A stretch of 64,000 nucleotides of DNA from the NCBI RefSeq assembly GCF_964252635.1, contig NZ_CAXUNP010000018.1, positions 7,183 through 71,182 of the forward strand, written 5' to 3'. Positions 42,053 to 51,117 of this stretch are shown piece after piece. The notes beneath the pieces were generated by a model. That model did not search any database, had not been told where the DNA came from, and was given only the letters and a program-made list of their open reading frames with translations. The first letter of the stretch is position 1. The number at the start of each line of letters is the position of its first letter. Made by a program: the position numbers and the translations under genes. This DNA comes from Jatrophihabitans sp964252635. Its GTDB lineage: Bacteria; Actinomycetota; Actinomycetes; Mycobacteriales; Jatrophihabitantaceae.

Positions 42053-43036
42053 GTGGCCATGCCCGACTTCCTCATCGCCGGTGCCCCGAAGGCCGGTTCG
42101 ACGGCTTTGCACGCGGCGCTCGTCCGGCACCCCCAGCTGTTCCTGTCGACGCCGAAGGAACCGAAGTACTTCCTCACCGACGGCCGGCCACCGGCTCGCG
42201 AGTTCCAACGCGGGCCCGGCGACGCGCACAGCGCCCGGGAATGGATCTGGCAGCGCGAGCGGTACGAGGCCCTGTTCGACCAGGCCCCGCCGGGGACCCT
42301 GCGCGGGGAGAGCACGCCGTTCTACCTGTGGGACCACGCCGCGCACGCCCGCATCGCCGCCGCCGTTCCCGACGTCCGCATCGTCGCCGTCATCCGTGAC
42401 CCGATCGACCGGGCCTACTCGAACTGGACCCACCTGTGGGCCGACGGGCTCGAACCGGAACCCGATTTCCTCGCCGCCTGCGACCTCGAGGACGAGCGCG
42501 CTGCTGCGGGCTGGGCCCCGTTCTGGCGCTACCTCGGGCTGGGGCGCTACGGCGAGCAGCTGGCCTCGCTGTACACGCACGTCGACCGCGACCGGGTGCA
42601 CGTCGTGCGCTACCGCCAGCTGATCGACGCACCGGCCCGCACCCTCGACGGCATCGCGACGTTCCTCGGGGTCGAACCCGGCGTCGTCACGACCATCCCG
42701 GGCTCGAACGTCACCGCCTGGGCGGGGCACGGCGCGGTCAACTCCGCGCTGCGCGCGGTCGTCCGCGGCGGTGCCGAGCTGGGACGTCACGTGCACCCGC
42801 GCGTGTGGCGCCAGGCCCAGCGGCCGCTGGTCGCAGCGCTGCAGCGCGGGCCGTCGCACCGGCCGGCCCTCGACCCCGATGTCCGGCGCGAGCTGGTGGC
42901 CCGCGTCCGCGACGACGTCGCGCGGCTGGAGGAGGTGCTGGGCCGCTCGTTTCAGGACTGGCTGGGCGACTCCGGGCGCGGCACCTTCGCGGTACGCAGC
43001 TCATTGGCGCCGTCGGACCGCGACGCCTCCCAGTAG
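42053..43036 (+). CDS. Sulfotransferase
   Basis: PAPS-dependent sulfotransferase of unknown acceptor. The 5'-phosphosulfate loop is GAPKAGSTALH near the N-terminus, and the 3'-phosphate motif is RDPIDRAYSNW. The end of the conserved domain is LGRSFQDWLG; about 25 further residues overlap the convergent gene by 85 bp. Possible starts are GTG 42032, GTG 42053 and ATG 42059; GAGAAGGG at 42035-42042 favours 42053. TACAAT (42022-42027) is a -10 candidate. Confidence 0.88.
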   Translation: MAMPDFLIAGAPKAGSTALHAALVRHPQLFLSTPKEPKYFLTDGRPPAREFQRGPGDAHSAREWIWQRERYEALFDQAPPGTLRGESTPFYLWDHAAHARIAAAVPDVRIVAVIRDPIDRAYSNWTHLWADGLEPEPDFLAACDLEDERAAAGWAPFWRYLGLGRYGEQLASLYTHVDRDRVHVVRYRQLIDAPARTLDGIATFLGVEPGVVTTIPGSNVTAWAGHGAVNSALRAVVRGGAELGRHVHPRVWRQAQRPLVAALQRGPSHRPALDPDVRRELVARVRDDVARLEEVLGRSFQDWLGDSGRGTFAVRSSLAPSDRDASQ

Positions 43037-43866
43037 ACCCGGGTGCCGGTCAGCGACTCGGCGAAGCTGAGGTAGCGCAGCGTCCGGCCCGCCGGGGTCG
43101 GGCCCGCGACCGCCGCGAACGCGTCCGGCGTCCCACCCTGGGCCAGGCCGGTGCGCTCGAACCAGTTCTCGTCGGCGGAGGCCCGCCCGTCGTAGAACGC
43201 CTCCCACGCCGTCCCGCTGCGGACGACGCTGGTGATCCGCGCGCCGCGCGCGTCCCAGCTTCCGGCCGTCGGCGCGAGGGCCGTCGACCGCTCCTCCCAC
43301 TGCAGCCCGTCGGCGCTGGTCAGCAGCACCGACGTCATCCGGTCGGCCTCGTCGTCCCCGCCGTCGAGCGGGTGGCGGCACGCCCACATCTGCCAGTCCG
43401 GGCCGCTGCGGCGCACGACGACGTCCTTCCACGCCGTCACGCCCGCCTCGCCGGGCAGGACCACGGTGCGCGTGCCGTCGGCCAGGGTGGTCAGGTCGTC
43501 GGACTCGATCGCCTCGACCCACCAGTGCTTCGAGTCCGGTGTCGAGCACGAGACGTAGAGCCGCCAGCCGCCGCCGTCGAGCGGGACGAGGGCGGGCCGC
43601 TCGAGCGAGGCGGCATCGAACTGCGCGCTCGTCACGGTGGCCAGGGTGTCGAAGTGCACGCCGTCCTCGGACCGGGCGACGACGTTCGCGTAGCCGCGTC
43701 CCTCGGTGACCGGGCGGCGCAGCCGGTAGGCGAGATGGAACGCGTGGTCGTGGAAGACGGCCGACGGGGCGCCCGCCCAGTAGCCCTCGCCGTCACCGGG
43801 GGGATCGACCGCCACCTCGTAGTCGTCACCGGCGATGAGCTCGAGGATGTCGGCGGCCTGCGTCAC
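42952..43866 (-). CDS. Predicted five-bladed beta-propeller, glycosidase-like protein
   Basis: 304 residues, repeatedly alternating short strands with Trp and Asp motifs (YWAGAPSAVFHDHAFHLAYR, WRLYVSCSTPDSKHWWVEA, WDARGARITSV, WEAFYDGRAS). This pattern is typical of GH43/GH32-like propellers; no catalytic triad can be assigned with confidence. No signal peptide. TAGGGT (minus strand, 43873-43878) ends 6 nt before GTG 43866, so it is probably leaderless. Its 3' end overlaps the sulfotransferase gene. Confidence 0.65.
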   Translation of the reverse strand: MTQAADILELIAGDDYEVAVDPPGDGEGYWAGAPSAVFHDHAFHLAYRLRRPVTEGRGYANVVARSEDGVHFDTLATVTSAQFDAASLERPALVPLDGGGWRLYVSCSTPDSKHWWVEAIESDDLTTLADGTRTVVLPGEAGVTAWKDVVVRRSGPDWQMWACRHPLDGGDDEADRMTSVLLTSADGLQWEERSTALAPTAGSWDARGARITSVVRSGTAWEAFYDGRASADENWFERTGLAQGGTPDAFAAVAGPTPAGRTLRYLSFAESLTGTRVYWEASRSDGANELRTAKVPRPESPSQS

Positions 43867-43913
43867 TGCCCGACCCTATCGACGCAGCCCGCGCCATCCG
43901 TGGCCGGTGGCGG

Positions 43914-44558
43914 TCAGGACTGCAGGTGGCGCAGCACCGCGAGCACCCGACGGTTGTCGGTCTCGGACGGTGCCAGGCCGAATTTGATGAACACGTTGGC
44001 GATGTGCTTCTCGACGGCGCGGTCCGAGATCACCAGGGCCTCGGCGATCCCTGCGTTCGACAGCCCCGCGGCCATCTGCTCCAGCACCTCGCGTTCCCGC
44101 GGGGTCAGCGCGGCGAGCGCGTCACGGCGGCGGGACGCACCGAGCAGCTGGGCCACGACCTCGGGGTCCAGGGCCGTGCCGCCGCTGGCCACCCGGGTCA
44201 GGGCCGCCACGAACTCCCGGACGTCGGCGACCCGGTCCTTGAGCAGGTAGCCGACGCCGGTGGGCGAGCCCGCGAGCAGCTCGTCGACGTAGCGCGTCTC
44301 GACGTACTGGGAGAAAACCAGCACCCCGATGCCCGGGTGCTCCCGGCGGACGGCGACGGCGGCGCGCAGGCCCTCGTCGGTGAACGACGGCGGCATCCGG
44401 ATGTCGACGACGCAGACGTCCGGCCGCAGTGACCGCACGGCGCCGCGCAGGGCGTCACCGTCGCCGACGGCGGCGACGACCTCGTGACCGCGGTCGGTGA
44501 GCAGCGCGACGAAGCCGTCGCGCAGGATCGCGCTGTCCTCGGCGATCGCCACTCTCAC
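43914..44558 (-). CDS. NarL/LuxR-family response regulator
   Basis: 214 residues. Receiver domain with acidic pocket AEDS, phospho-acceptor Asp52 in VCVVDIRMP and the conserved Lys in YLLKDRV, followed by a LuxR-type DNA-binding domain (LTPREREVLEQMAAGLSN, DRAVEKHIANVFIKFGL). It lies inside a much longer open frame; GTG 44558 is the natural start, overlapping the kinase stop by 4 nt. Partner of the adjacent histidine kinase. Confidence 0.94.
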   Translation of the reverse strand: MRVAIAEDSAILRDGFVALLTDRGHEVVAAVGDGDALRGAVRSLRPDVCVVDIRMPPSFTDEGLRAAVAVRREHPGIGVLVFSQYVETRYVDELLAGSPTGVGYLLKDRVADVREFVAALTRVASGGTALDPEVVAQLLGASRRRDALAALTPREREVLEQMAAGLSNAGIAEALVISDRAVEKHIANVFIKFGLAPSETDNRRVLAVLRHLQS

Positions 44559-45919
44559 GCCGGACCCCGCCGGGCCGCAGCGGTCACGGGGACGTCGATG
44601 CGCACGCTGGTCGGCCCGCCCCGAGGGCTGTCGACGGTCAGGGTGCCGTCGACGGTGGCGACCCGGTCGGCGAGCCCGGCCAACCCCGTGCCGCCGCCGA
44701 CCACCGTGCCGCCGCCGACCACCGCGCCGCCCCGTCCGTCGTCGTCGACGCGCAGCCGCAGCCGCCCGTCGTGGGTCGCGACGTCGACCACGACCGTGTT
44801 CGCACCGCTGTGCTTGGCGGCGTTGGTGAGCAGCTCGGCCGCGCAGAAGTAGACCATGGTCTCGATGGCCGGCTCCGGCCGCTCGACGATCGCCGAGCGC
44901 ACCTGCACCTCCAGCGCGCTGTGGGCCGCCAGGGTCGTCAGGGCGGCGTCGAGACCGGCATCGAGCACCGGCGGGTGGATGCCGCGTGCCAGGTCCCGGA
45001 CCTCGACGATGGCCTGCTTGGCCGTCGTGTGTGCCGTGTCGAGCAGCCGCGACGCCTCGGCCGGGTCGCCGCCCTCGGCCAGCTTCTCCTTGGCCAGCCC
45101 GACGTTCATGGCCAGCGCGACCAGTCGCGCCTGCGTCCCGTCGTGCAGGTCGCGCTCGATCCGGCGCAGCGTGGCCGCCGAGTCGTCGACGGCGCTGGCG
45201 CGCGTCCGTTCGAGCTCCTGGACCCGGGCGTCGCGGCGGGTGGGGCCGAGCAGGTTCGTGACGAGCAGCCGGTCGACCGACAGCACCGCCCGCACGGCCC
45301 ACGGAGCGACGAGCAGAGCCACGACTCCGAGGACGACCGCGAGCGCGATCCGGAACGGCGTGTCGAGGTAGTAGTGCGGCCCCAGCCCGGCGCCGCGGTG
45401 GCACGTCCCGCGGGAATCGGTGTTGCACCTGGAGAACGGGCGCCAGATCGGATAGGTGATCCCGGCCAGGCCGTAGAGGTAGAACGTGACGGCGACGACG
45501 AACGCCGCGATCGCGACCGGCAGCTTGAGGAGCAGATAGAGCCGCGCCCGCCAGGCGACGGGGTCGAGGAGGTGGGCGCGCAGGTACCCGCGGCCCTCCT
45601 CGTGCGTCCGCACCCGGGACGGCGCCGCGACGTCCGTACCCAGCAGGATGTTCGCTTGCTGGCGCGCGCCCCCGGCCAGGAAGCGCACCGCCTCGTTGGT
45701 GACGGCGAGGACCAGCACCCCGACGATGGTGATGAACAGGCCCGCACCCAGCAGCAACGTCACCAGGGTGAAGACGAAGCCGAGCGCCCCGAGCGGCAGC
45801 CCGACCAGCGCGTACGCGAGTTCGGTCCAGGTGCGCCTGCGGGCGAGCTGCGTCACCGCCCGCCGCAGAGGGGTTGCCGTGGTCATCGCCGGACCAGCGT
45901 CCCAGATCGTGTCGCTCAT
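44555..45919 (-). CDS. Sensor histidine kinase (HisKA_3 type)
   Basis: 454 residues. Four or more transmembrane helices in the first 205 residues form a membrane sensor region. The phospho-acceptor His259 lies in RRIERDLHDGTQARLVALA, and the ATPase domain has ELLTNAAKHSGA (N box), DDDGRGG and GTGLAGLADR. The ATP lid contains a duplicated VVGGGT coded by an exact 18-bp direct repeat (44686-44703 and 44704-44721). The start may be ATG 45919 or ATG 45886. It forms an operon with the downstream regulator. Confidence 0.92.
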   Translation of the reverse strand: MSDTIWDAGPAMTTATPLRRAVTQLARRRTWTELAYALVGLPLGALGFVFTLVTLLLGAGLFITIVGVLVLAVTNEAVRFLAGGARQQANILLGTDVAAPSRVRTHEEGRGYLRAHLLDPVAWRARLYLLLKLPVAIAAFVVAVTFYLYGLAGITYPIWRPFSRCNTDSRGTCHRGAGLGPHYYLDTPFRIALAVVLGVVALLVAPWAVRAVLSVDRLLVTNLLGPTRRDARVQELERTRASAVDDSAATLRRIERDLHDGTQARLVALAMNVGLAKEKLAEGGDPAEASRLLDTAHTTAKQAIVEVRDLARGIHPPVLDAGLDAALTTLAAHSALEVQVRSAIVERPEPAIETMVYFCAAELLTNAAKHSGANTVVVDVATHDGRLRLRVDDDGRGGAVVGGGTVVGGGTGLAGLADRVATVDGTLTVDSPRGGPTSVRIDVPVTAAARRGPA

Positions 45920-46115
45920 CGCTGTACCCCGCGAACGGCAGAACGGAAGCGGTGTACGGGCAGCAGACGGGTGTCGGACATGTCAGCCAGCGTCGTCGCG
46001 TCCGCCCGGCCGATCGAGGGAGCTGGCACGTGTCTCGGGGTGGGGTTTGCCGCACCACGGGGTCGAGCAGCCGGGTGGTCGGCGGGGGGCGGTGCACAGT
46101 CGTATCCTGAGAACG

Positions 46116-47207
46116 GTGAGCACCGAGGCGACGACACCCACCGGTACCGCGCGCACGCCCGAGCCGGGCCCGGCCCCTGCGGCGGGAACGCCCCCGCGCG
46201 GCGGCCCGTTCGCGTTCGTCGGTGCGTTCACCGGCTTCTACCCGGCCCAGGCGTCGGAGTTCTCGCACCTCGACCCGGTGACCCGCTTCCTCTACGCCGC
46301 CCGCAGCGTGATCCTGGTCATCTCCGCGCAGTCGGCGTTGATGGCCGGGCTGCTGGCCGCCACGGACCGCCGCTTCGAGTGGCTGCCGTTCGTGCTCGTG
46401 TTCCTGGCCTACGTCGTCCTGCACGCCGTGAGCAACCTGTCCAACGACTACTTCGGGTACCGCCGCGGCCACGACACCGACGACTCCCCGCGGCGCCGCT
46501 ACACCCTGCACCCCGTCGCCAGCGGCGCCGTGACGCCGCGGCTGCTCGCCACCGGCCTCGTCGTGCTCGCTGCCGTTTCGGTGGCCATCGCGGCGTACTT
46601 CATCGCCCTGCGCGGGCTTCCGGCGCTCTGGCTCGCGCTCGTCGGCGGAATCCTGCTCTACGCCTACGACGCCGCGCCGCGAGCGCTCAAGGAACTGAGT
46701 CTCGGCGAGCTGGCCGCCTTCGTGGTGTGGGGCCCGCTGATGATTGGCGGCGGCTACTACGTCATCGCCGGGCACTGGTCGGGCGTGGCCTTCGCTGCCT
46801 CCGTCCCGCCCGGCCTGGGCGTCATGTCGATCCTCGTCGGCAAGCACGTCGACCAGCGCGAGTTCGACACCGGCCAGCACCAGCGCACCCTGCCGGTCGT
46901 GCTCGGCGAGCGGGCGGCACGGACGTTCACCGCGGTGTCGGTCGTCGCCATGTACGTCGTCACGGCCCTGCTCGTGGCCCTGGGCGACCTCACCCCGTTC
47001 GCGTTGCTGATCGTCGTCGCCGGTCCGCGGGCCCTGCACGCGTTGCGCGTGCTCTCGCGGCCGGCACCGGCGTCGCCGCCGGCCGGCTACGTCGGCTGGC
47101 CGCTCTGGTACCACCGGGTCTGCCTGGTCCACAACCGTGCATTCGGCTGGCTCTACGTCGCCGGCCTGGTCGTGGGTGCCGTCTTCCCGGAGGTGCTCAT
47201 CGGCTGA
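46116..47207 (+). CDS. UbiA-family prenyltransferase (MenA-like)
   Basis: Polytopic membrane enzyme, about 363 residues, that attaches a prenyl chain to an aromatic acceptor. The two Asp-rich motifs are NLSNDYFGYRRGHDTDD and KHVDQREFDTGQHQRTLPV; the latter resembles the MenA group (menaquinone synthesis), but a substrate cannot be assigned. The frame reaches back to 45648. The -10 TATCCT (46103-46108) ends 7 nt before GTG 46116, which marks a leaderless start. It is divergent from the two-component operon. Confidence 0.85.
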   Translation: MSTEATTPTGTARTPEPGPAPAAGTPPRGGPFAFVGAFTGFYPAQASEFSHLDPVTRFLYAARSVILVISAQSALMAGLLAATDRRFEWLPFVLVFLAYVVLHAVSNLSNDYFGYRRGHDTDDSPRRRYTLHPVASGAVTPRLLATGLVVLAAVSVAIAAYFIALRGLPALWLALVGGILLYAYDAAPRALKELSLGELAAFVVWGPLMIGGGYYVIAGHWSGVAFAASVPPGLGVMSILVGKHVDQREFDTGQHQRTLPVVLGERAARTFTAVSVVAMYVVTALLVALGDLTPFALLIVVAGPRALHALRVLSRPAPASPPAGYVGWPLWYHRVCLVHNRAFGWLYVAGLVVGAVFPEVLIG

Positions 47208-47285
47208 CACCCTGGTTGGCCTCGGGGGCCTCGGTGGACCAGACTCTGGCTACCCACCAGTACAGACCGTCCCAGGGGGATTCTC

Positions 47286-49289
47286 ATGGCGTACTTCGTC
47301 ACCGGGGCGACCGGGTTCCTCGGTCGCTTCCTGCTCGCCCAGCTGCTGGAGCGCGAGGGGACGATCTATGCCCTGTGCCGGGCCAGCTCGCTGGACAAGC
47401 TCGACGAGCTGCGCCTGCGGCTCGGTGCCGACGACGACCGCATCGTGCCGGTTATCGGCGACCTGAGCAGGGAACGTCTGGGCGTCGACCAGGAGGAGAT
47501 CGAGCGCCTCGACGGCACGATCGACCACTTCTTCCACCTGGCGGCGATCTACGACCTCACCGCCGACGCCGACAGCCAGCACGCCGCGAACGTCGAGGGC
47601 ACCCGGCACGCTCTCGCGCTCGCGGGGGCGGTGCACGCCGGGCACTTCCACATGGTCAGCTCGATCGCCGCGGCCGGGCTGTACCGGGGCACGTTCACCG
47701 AGGACATGTTCGACGAGGCCCAGGACTACGAGCACAACCCGTACTACCAGACCAAGCACGAGTCCGAGGGCATCGTCCGACGGGAGTCGCCGGTGCCGTG
47801 GCGCATCTACCGTCCCGGCGCGGTCGTGGGGCACTCGGAGACCGGCGAGATCGACAAGATCGACGGCCCCTACTACTTCTTCCGGACCATTCAGCGGCTG
47901 CGTGGGGTGACGCCGTCGTGGCTGCGGGGCGTCGGGCTCGAGGGCGGCGAGATCAACCTCGTGCCCGTCGACTACGTGGCCAAGGCGATGGACTACATCG
48001 CGCACCAGCCCGACCTCGACGGCCAGGCGTTCCACCTGACCGATCCCGAGGCCCTGACCGTCGGCGGGTTGCTGAAGGCACTGACGAAGGCCGCGAAGGC
48101 GCCGCAGCCGTCCGTCAACCTGGACGCCCGCGTGCTCGACGCGTTGCCGGCCCGGCTGACCTCGACGTTGGCCAAGCTGCCCGGCGCCAAGCAGCTCACC
48201 GACCTGGCGCTGGCCGAGCTCGGCATCCCGCGCGAGATGTTCGCCTACCTCACCTATCCGACCCACTTCGACTCCAGCAAGACCCAGGCCGTGCTCGAGG
48301 GTTCCGGCATCGAGCTGCCGCCGTTCTCGCTGTACGCCCAGCACCTCTGGGAGTACTGGGAGCGCACCTACAGCCCCGACCGGCGCAAGGACAAGCAGCT
48401 GGCGCGCGCCATCAAAGGCAAGACCGTCATGATCACCGGGGCGTCGTCGGGCATCGGGCGCGCGACGGCGATGCGGGTCGGCGCGGCCGGCGGGCGGGTC
48501 ATCCTGGTCGCGCGTGGTGTCGAGAAGCTCGAGCAGACCAAGCAGGAGATCGCCGACCTCGGTGGCGTCGCCTTCGTGCACCGTTGCGACCTCGCCGACC
48601 TCAGCGACATCGAGCGGATGGCCAAGGAGGTGCTGCAGGAGCACGGCCGGGTCGACGTGCTGGTCAACAACGCCGGCCGGTCGATCCGTCGCTCGATCGC
48701 GCTGTCCTACGACCGGATGCACGACTACGAGCGCACGATGCAGCTGAACTACTTCGGGCCGGTGCGGCTGATCCTGTCGCTGCTGCCGGTCATGCGCCAG
48801 ACCGCGCCGGACGGCCGCAAGGGCGGGCACATCATCAACGTCAGCTCGATCGGCGTGCAGACCAACATCCCGCGCTTCTCCGCCTACGTCGCGTCGAAAG
48901 CCGCGCTGGACGCGTTCTCGCGGTGCATCGCCTCCGAGGTCGTCGACGACGGCGTGCACCTGACGACGATCCACATGCCGCTGGTGCGCACGCCGATGAT
49001 CGCCCCGACCAAGATGTACGACCGGTTCCCGACGATGACGCCGCCCGAGGCCGCGGACATGATCTGCAAGGCCATGATCCGCCGGCCGAAAAAGGTGGGC
49101 ACGACCCTCGGCAACGCCGGTGCGCTCGCCTACCAGGTTGCGCCGCGTGGGGTCGACGTCGTGCTGAACGCGGGCTACAAGCTGTTCCCGGATTCGCACG
49201 CCGCGAAGGGCAGCGGGGGCAACAAGTCCGACCAGCCCTCCACCGAGAGCGTGGCGTTCGCCCACATCCTGCGCGGCGTGCACTGGTAG
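47286..49289 (+). CDS. Two-domain SDR oxidoreductase, fatty acyl-CoA reductase-like
   Basis: Fusion of two short-chain dehydrogenase domains, 667 residues. The N-domain is an extended SDR (TGATGFLGRFLL) with YYQTKHESE as its YxxxK site. The C-domain is a classical SDR (TGASSGIGRATAM) with NNAG and YVASKAALDAFSR. This arrangement matches the mycobacterial AcrA1/FcrA-type acyl reductases that make fatty alcohols or aldehydes (family knowledge). ATG 47286 follows GGGGG. The Tyr/Lys of both domains are intact. Confidence 0.9.
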   Translation: MAYFVTGATGFLGRFLLAQLLEREGTIYALCRASSLDKLDELRLRLGADDDRIVPVIGDLSRERLGVDQEEIERLDGTIDHFFHLAAIYDLTADADSQHAANVEGTRHALALAGAVHAGHFHMVSSIAAAGLYRGTFTEDMFDEAQDYEHNPYYQTKHESEGIVRRESPVPWRIYRPGAVVGHSETGEIDKIDGPYYFFRTIQRLRGVTPSWLRGVGLEGGEINLVPVDYVAKAMDYIAHQPDLDGQAFHLTDPEALTVGGLLKALTKAAKAPQPSVNLDARVLDALPARLTSTLAKLPGAKQLTDLALAELGIPREMFAYLTYPTHFDSSKTQAVLEGSGIELPPFSLYAQHLWEYWERTYSPDRRKDKQLARAIKGKTVMITGASSGIGRATAMRVGAAGGRVILVARGVEKLEQTKQEIADLGGVAFVHRCDLADLSDIERMAKEVLQEHGRVDVLVNNAGRSIRRSIALSYDRMHDYERTMQLNYFGPVRLILSLLPVMRQTAPDGRKGGHIINVSSIGVQTNIPRFSAYVASKAALDAFSRCIASEVVDDGVHLTTIHMPLVRTPMIAPTKMYDRFPTMTPPEAADMICKAMIRRPKKVGTTLGNAGALAYQVAPRGVDVVLNAGYKLFPDSHAAKGSGGNKSDQPSTESVAFAHILRGVHW

Positions 49290-49349
49290 CGGCGCGACCG
49301 TCCCGGCCGGGGCGGCGGCGTTCGTCGGGCTTGTTGCGTCCGTGCCCAG

Positions 49350-49416
49350 GTCGTCCTGTCTCACGCGGTGGCGCGATGCGGCTGCAAGAACGAGCCACCG
49401 CGTGAGACAGGACGAC
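49350..49416. repeat. Palindromic element, copy B (perfect 23-bp arms)
   Basis: Arms 49350-49372 and 49394-49416 are perfectly complementary around a 21-nt loop (49373-49393). It is closely related to copy A at 10412-10468 in both arms and loop, although the neighbouring genes are unrelated. It fills most of the gap between the acyl reductase and the EspI-like gene. Confidence 0.85.
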
Positions 49417-49516
49417 GCTGCCGGCTGCCGTCTCACCGCGATTCGACGCGGCGGGTCGGGGCAATACCCTGATCCGGGTACACCGTGGGTTTGAGCGCCA
49501 GATCGAAGGAGACCGC

Positions 49517-51115
49517 ATGACTCACAGCACGGACGATCGAGACGGCGCCGCCGGGCGCATTCCCGAGGGCGTCCCGCTGGATCGGCAGGCTCCGGGTCAG
49601 CCGCCCTCGGCCGCCCGTCACACCGACTGGGCGACCGACGCGACGGCGGTGGAGCCGAGCGGCGACGAGTCGTCGGCCGACGAGTCCGCGAATGCGTGGT
49701 CGGCCGCTCCGGTCCACTACAGCAGCTCCGACGCAGCACCCGGCGACGCGCAGCCGAGCTACGAGCCGGCACCCGCCGAGCCGGCCGGGTACGGGGCGCA
49801 TTCGTGGGAGCAGCGCTCCCAGGCCCCCGGGTTCGACGCGGCGCCCCCGCCGCCGGCACGACCGACACCCGGCCCGCAGCCCGAACCGCAGTCCGTGCCG
49901 TGGGATCAGCACCAGGCGTCGCGTTGGCCCGCGCCCGATCAGCAGTCGGCACCCTCCGTGCAGCAGCCACAGCCACAGGGTCCGCAGCAACAGCAGCAGG
50001 GCCCGCAGCAGCAACAGCAGCAGCCGCAGCCGCAGTGGGACCAGCAGTACCAGCAGCCGGCGGCCAACCCGGCACAGGGCCCGCAGCACTACGCACCGGC
50101 CTACGCGCCGCAGCAGCCCGTGCCGCCGCAACCCGCGCTCCCGCCCAAGCCCGAAGACCTGCTGGTACCGAACCAGTCGTCGGTCGTCGCGCAGCCCGCG
50201 AGCTGGGGTTGGCGCGGCCGGGTCAACCGCGCCACCGGCGGTCTGGTGAAGTCGAAGGCGGCGCCGGCCGAACTGCAGGCGCGGCAAGCGATCAATGACA
50301 TCCAGCGCAGCTTCTCGCACCCGATGACCGTCGTCGTCGTGCAGCCGAAGGGCGGTGCGGGCAAGACGCCCACGACGATCTGCCTGTCGGCCGCCTTCGG
50401 GTCCAACCGCGGTGGCTATGTCGTCGGCTGGGACGACAACGAGACGCGCGGCACGCTGGCCGTCCGCGTCACCAACCCCGACAGCAAGCAGAAGACAGTG
50501 TGGGACCTGCTGGGCGACCTCGCCGCCTTCGAGCGCTTCGACGCGCGCGTCGGCGATCTGAGCGACTACGTGCGGTCGCAGCCCGACGCGCACTTCGACG
50601 CCCTGGTCAGCGACGACAACCCGGGGAACATGTCGCAGATCGGCGAGGGGGAGTACGAGCGCCTGCACAAGGTGCTGCAGCGCTTCTACCGCATGATCGT
50701 CGTCGACACCGGCAACAACGTCCGCTCCTCGAACTGGCAGGCCGCCGTCGACTCGGCCGACCTCGTCGTCGTCGTGTCGTCCTACCAGCGCGACGTCGGC
50801 TACAGCGGGTCGTGGGTGCTCGACCACCTGGCCCAGACCGGGCGCGAGGAGCTGGCCCGCAACGCCGTGACCGTGCTGACGGCTGCGGACCCCACCACCG
50901 ACAAGACGGTGCGGGGCCAGCTGCTCGAGCACTTCACGGCCCGTACCCGCGCCGTCATCGAGATCCCGTACGACCCGGAGCTCGCGCACGGTGGCCCGAT
51001 CCAGTGGACGAGCCTGGCCGCGCCGACCCGCAACGCGTGGATCCAGGCCGGGGCCACCATCGCCAACTGCCTGGCCGAGCAGGACCAGCGCGCGTTGTCC
51101 GAGCGGCGCGCCTGA
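49517..51115 (+). CDS. EspI/SCO5717-like MinD/ParA-type ATPase
   Basis: 532 residues. The first 240 are disordered, rich in Pro/Gln/Ala with long Q tracts near 150-175. The C-terminal half is a MinD/ParA-like ATPase with deviant Walker A KGGAGKTPTT, a GWDDNETRGTL switch and Walker B-like MIVVDTGNN. This architecture is that of EspI and SCO5717 family proteins associated with type VII secretion, but no esx, ecc or PE/PPE gene is in the window. ATG 49517 follows AAGGAG. sppA starts 2 nt after its stop. Confidence 0.85.
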   Translation: MTHSTDDRDGAAGRIPEGVPLDRQAPGQPPSAARHTDWATDATAVEPSGDESSADESANAWSAAPVHYSSSDAAPGDAQPSYEPAPAEPAGYGAHSWEQRSQAPGFDAAPPPPARPTPGPQPEPQSVPWDQHQASRWPAPDQQSAPSVQQPQPQGPQQQQQGPQQQQQQPQPQWDQQYQQPAANPAQGPQHYAPAYAPQQPVPPQPALPPKPEDLLVPNQSSVVAQPASWGWRGRVNRATGGLVKSKAAPAELQARQAINDIQRSFSHPMTVVVVQPKGGAGKTPTTICLSAAFGSNRGGYVVGWDDNETRGTLAVRVTNPDSKQKTVWDLLGDLAAFERFDARVGDLSDYVRSQPDAHFDALVSDDNPGNMSQIGEGEYERLHKVLQRFYRMIVVDTGNNVRSSNWQAAVDSADLVVVVSSYQRDVGYSGSWVLDHLAQTGREELARNAVTVLTAADPTTDKTVRGQLLEHFTARTRAVIEIPYDPELAHGGPIQWTSLAAPTRNAWIQAGATIANCLAEQDQRALSERRA

Positions 51116-51117
51116 CC

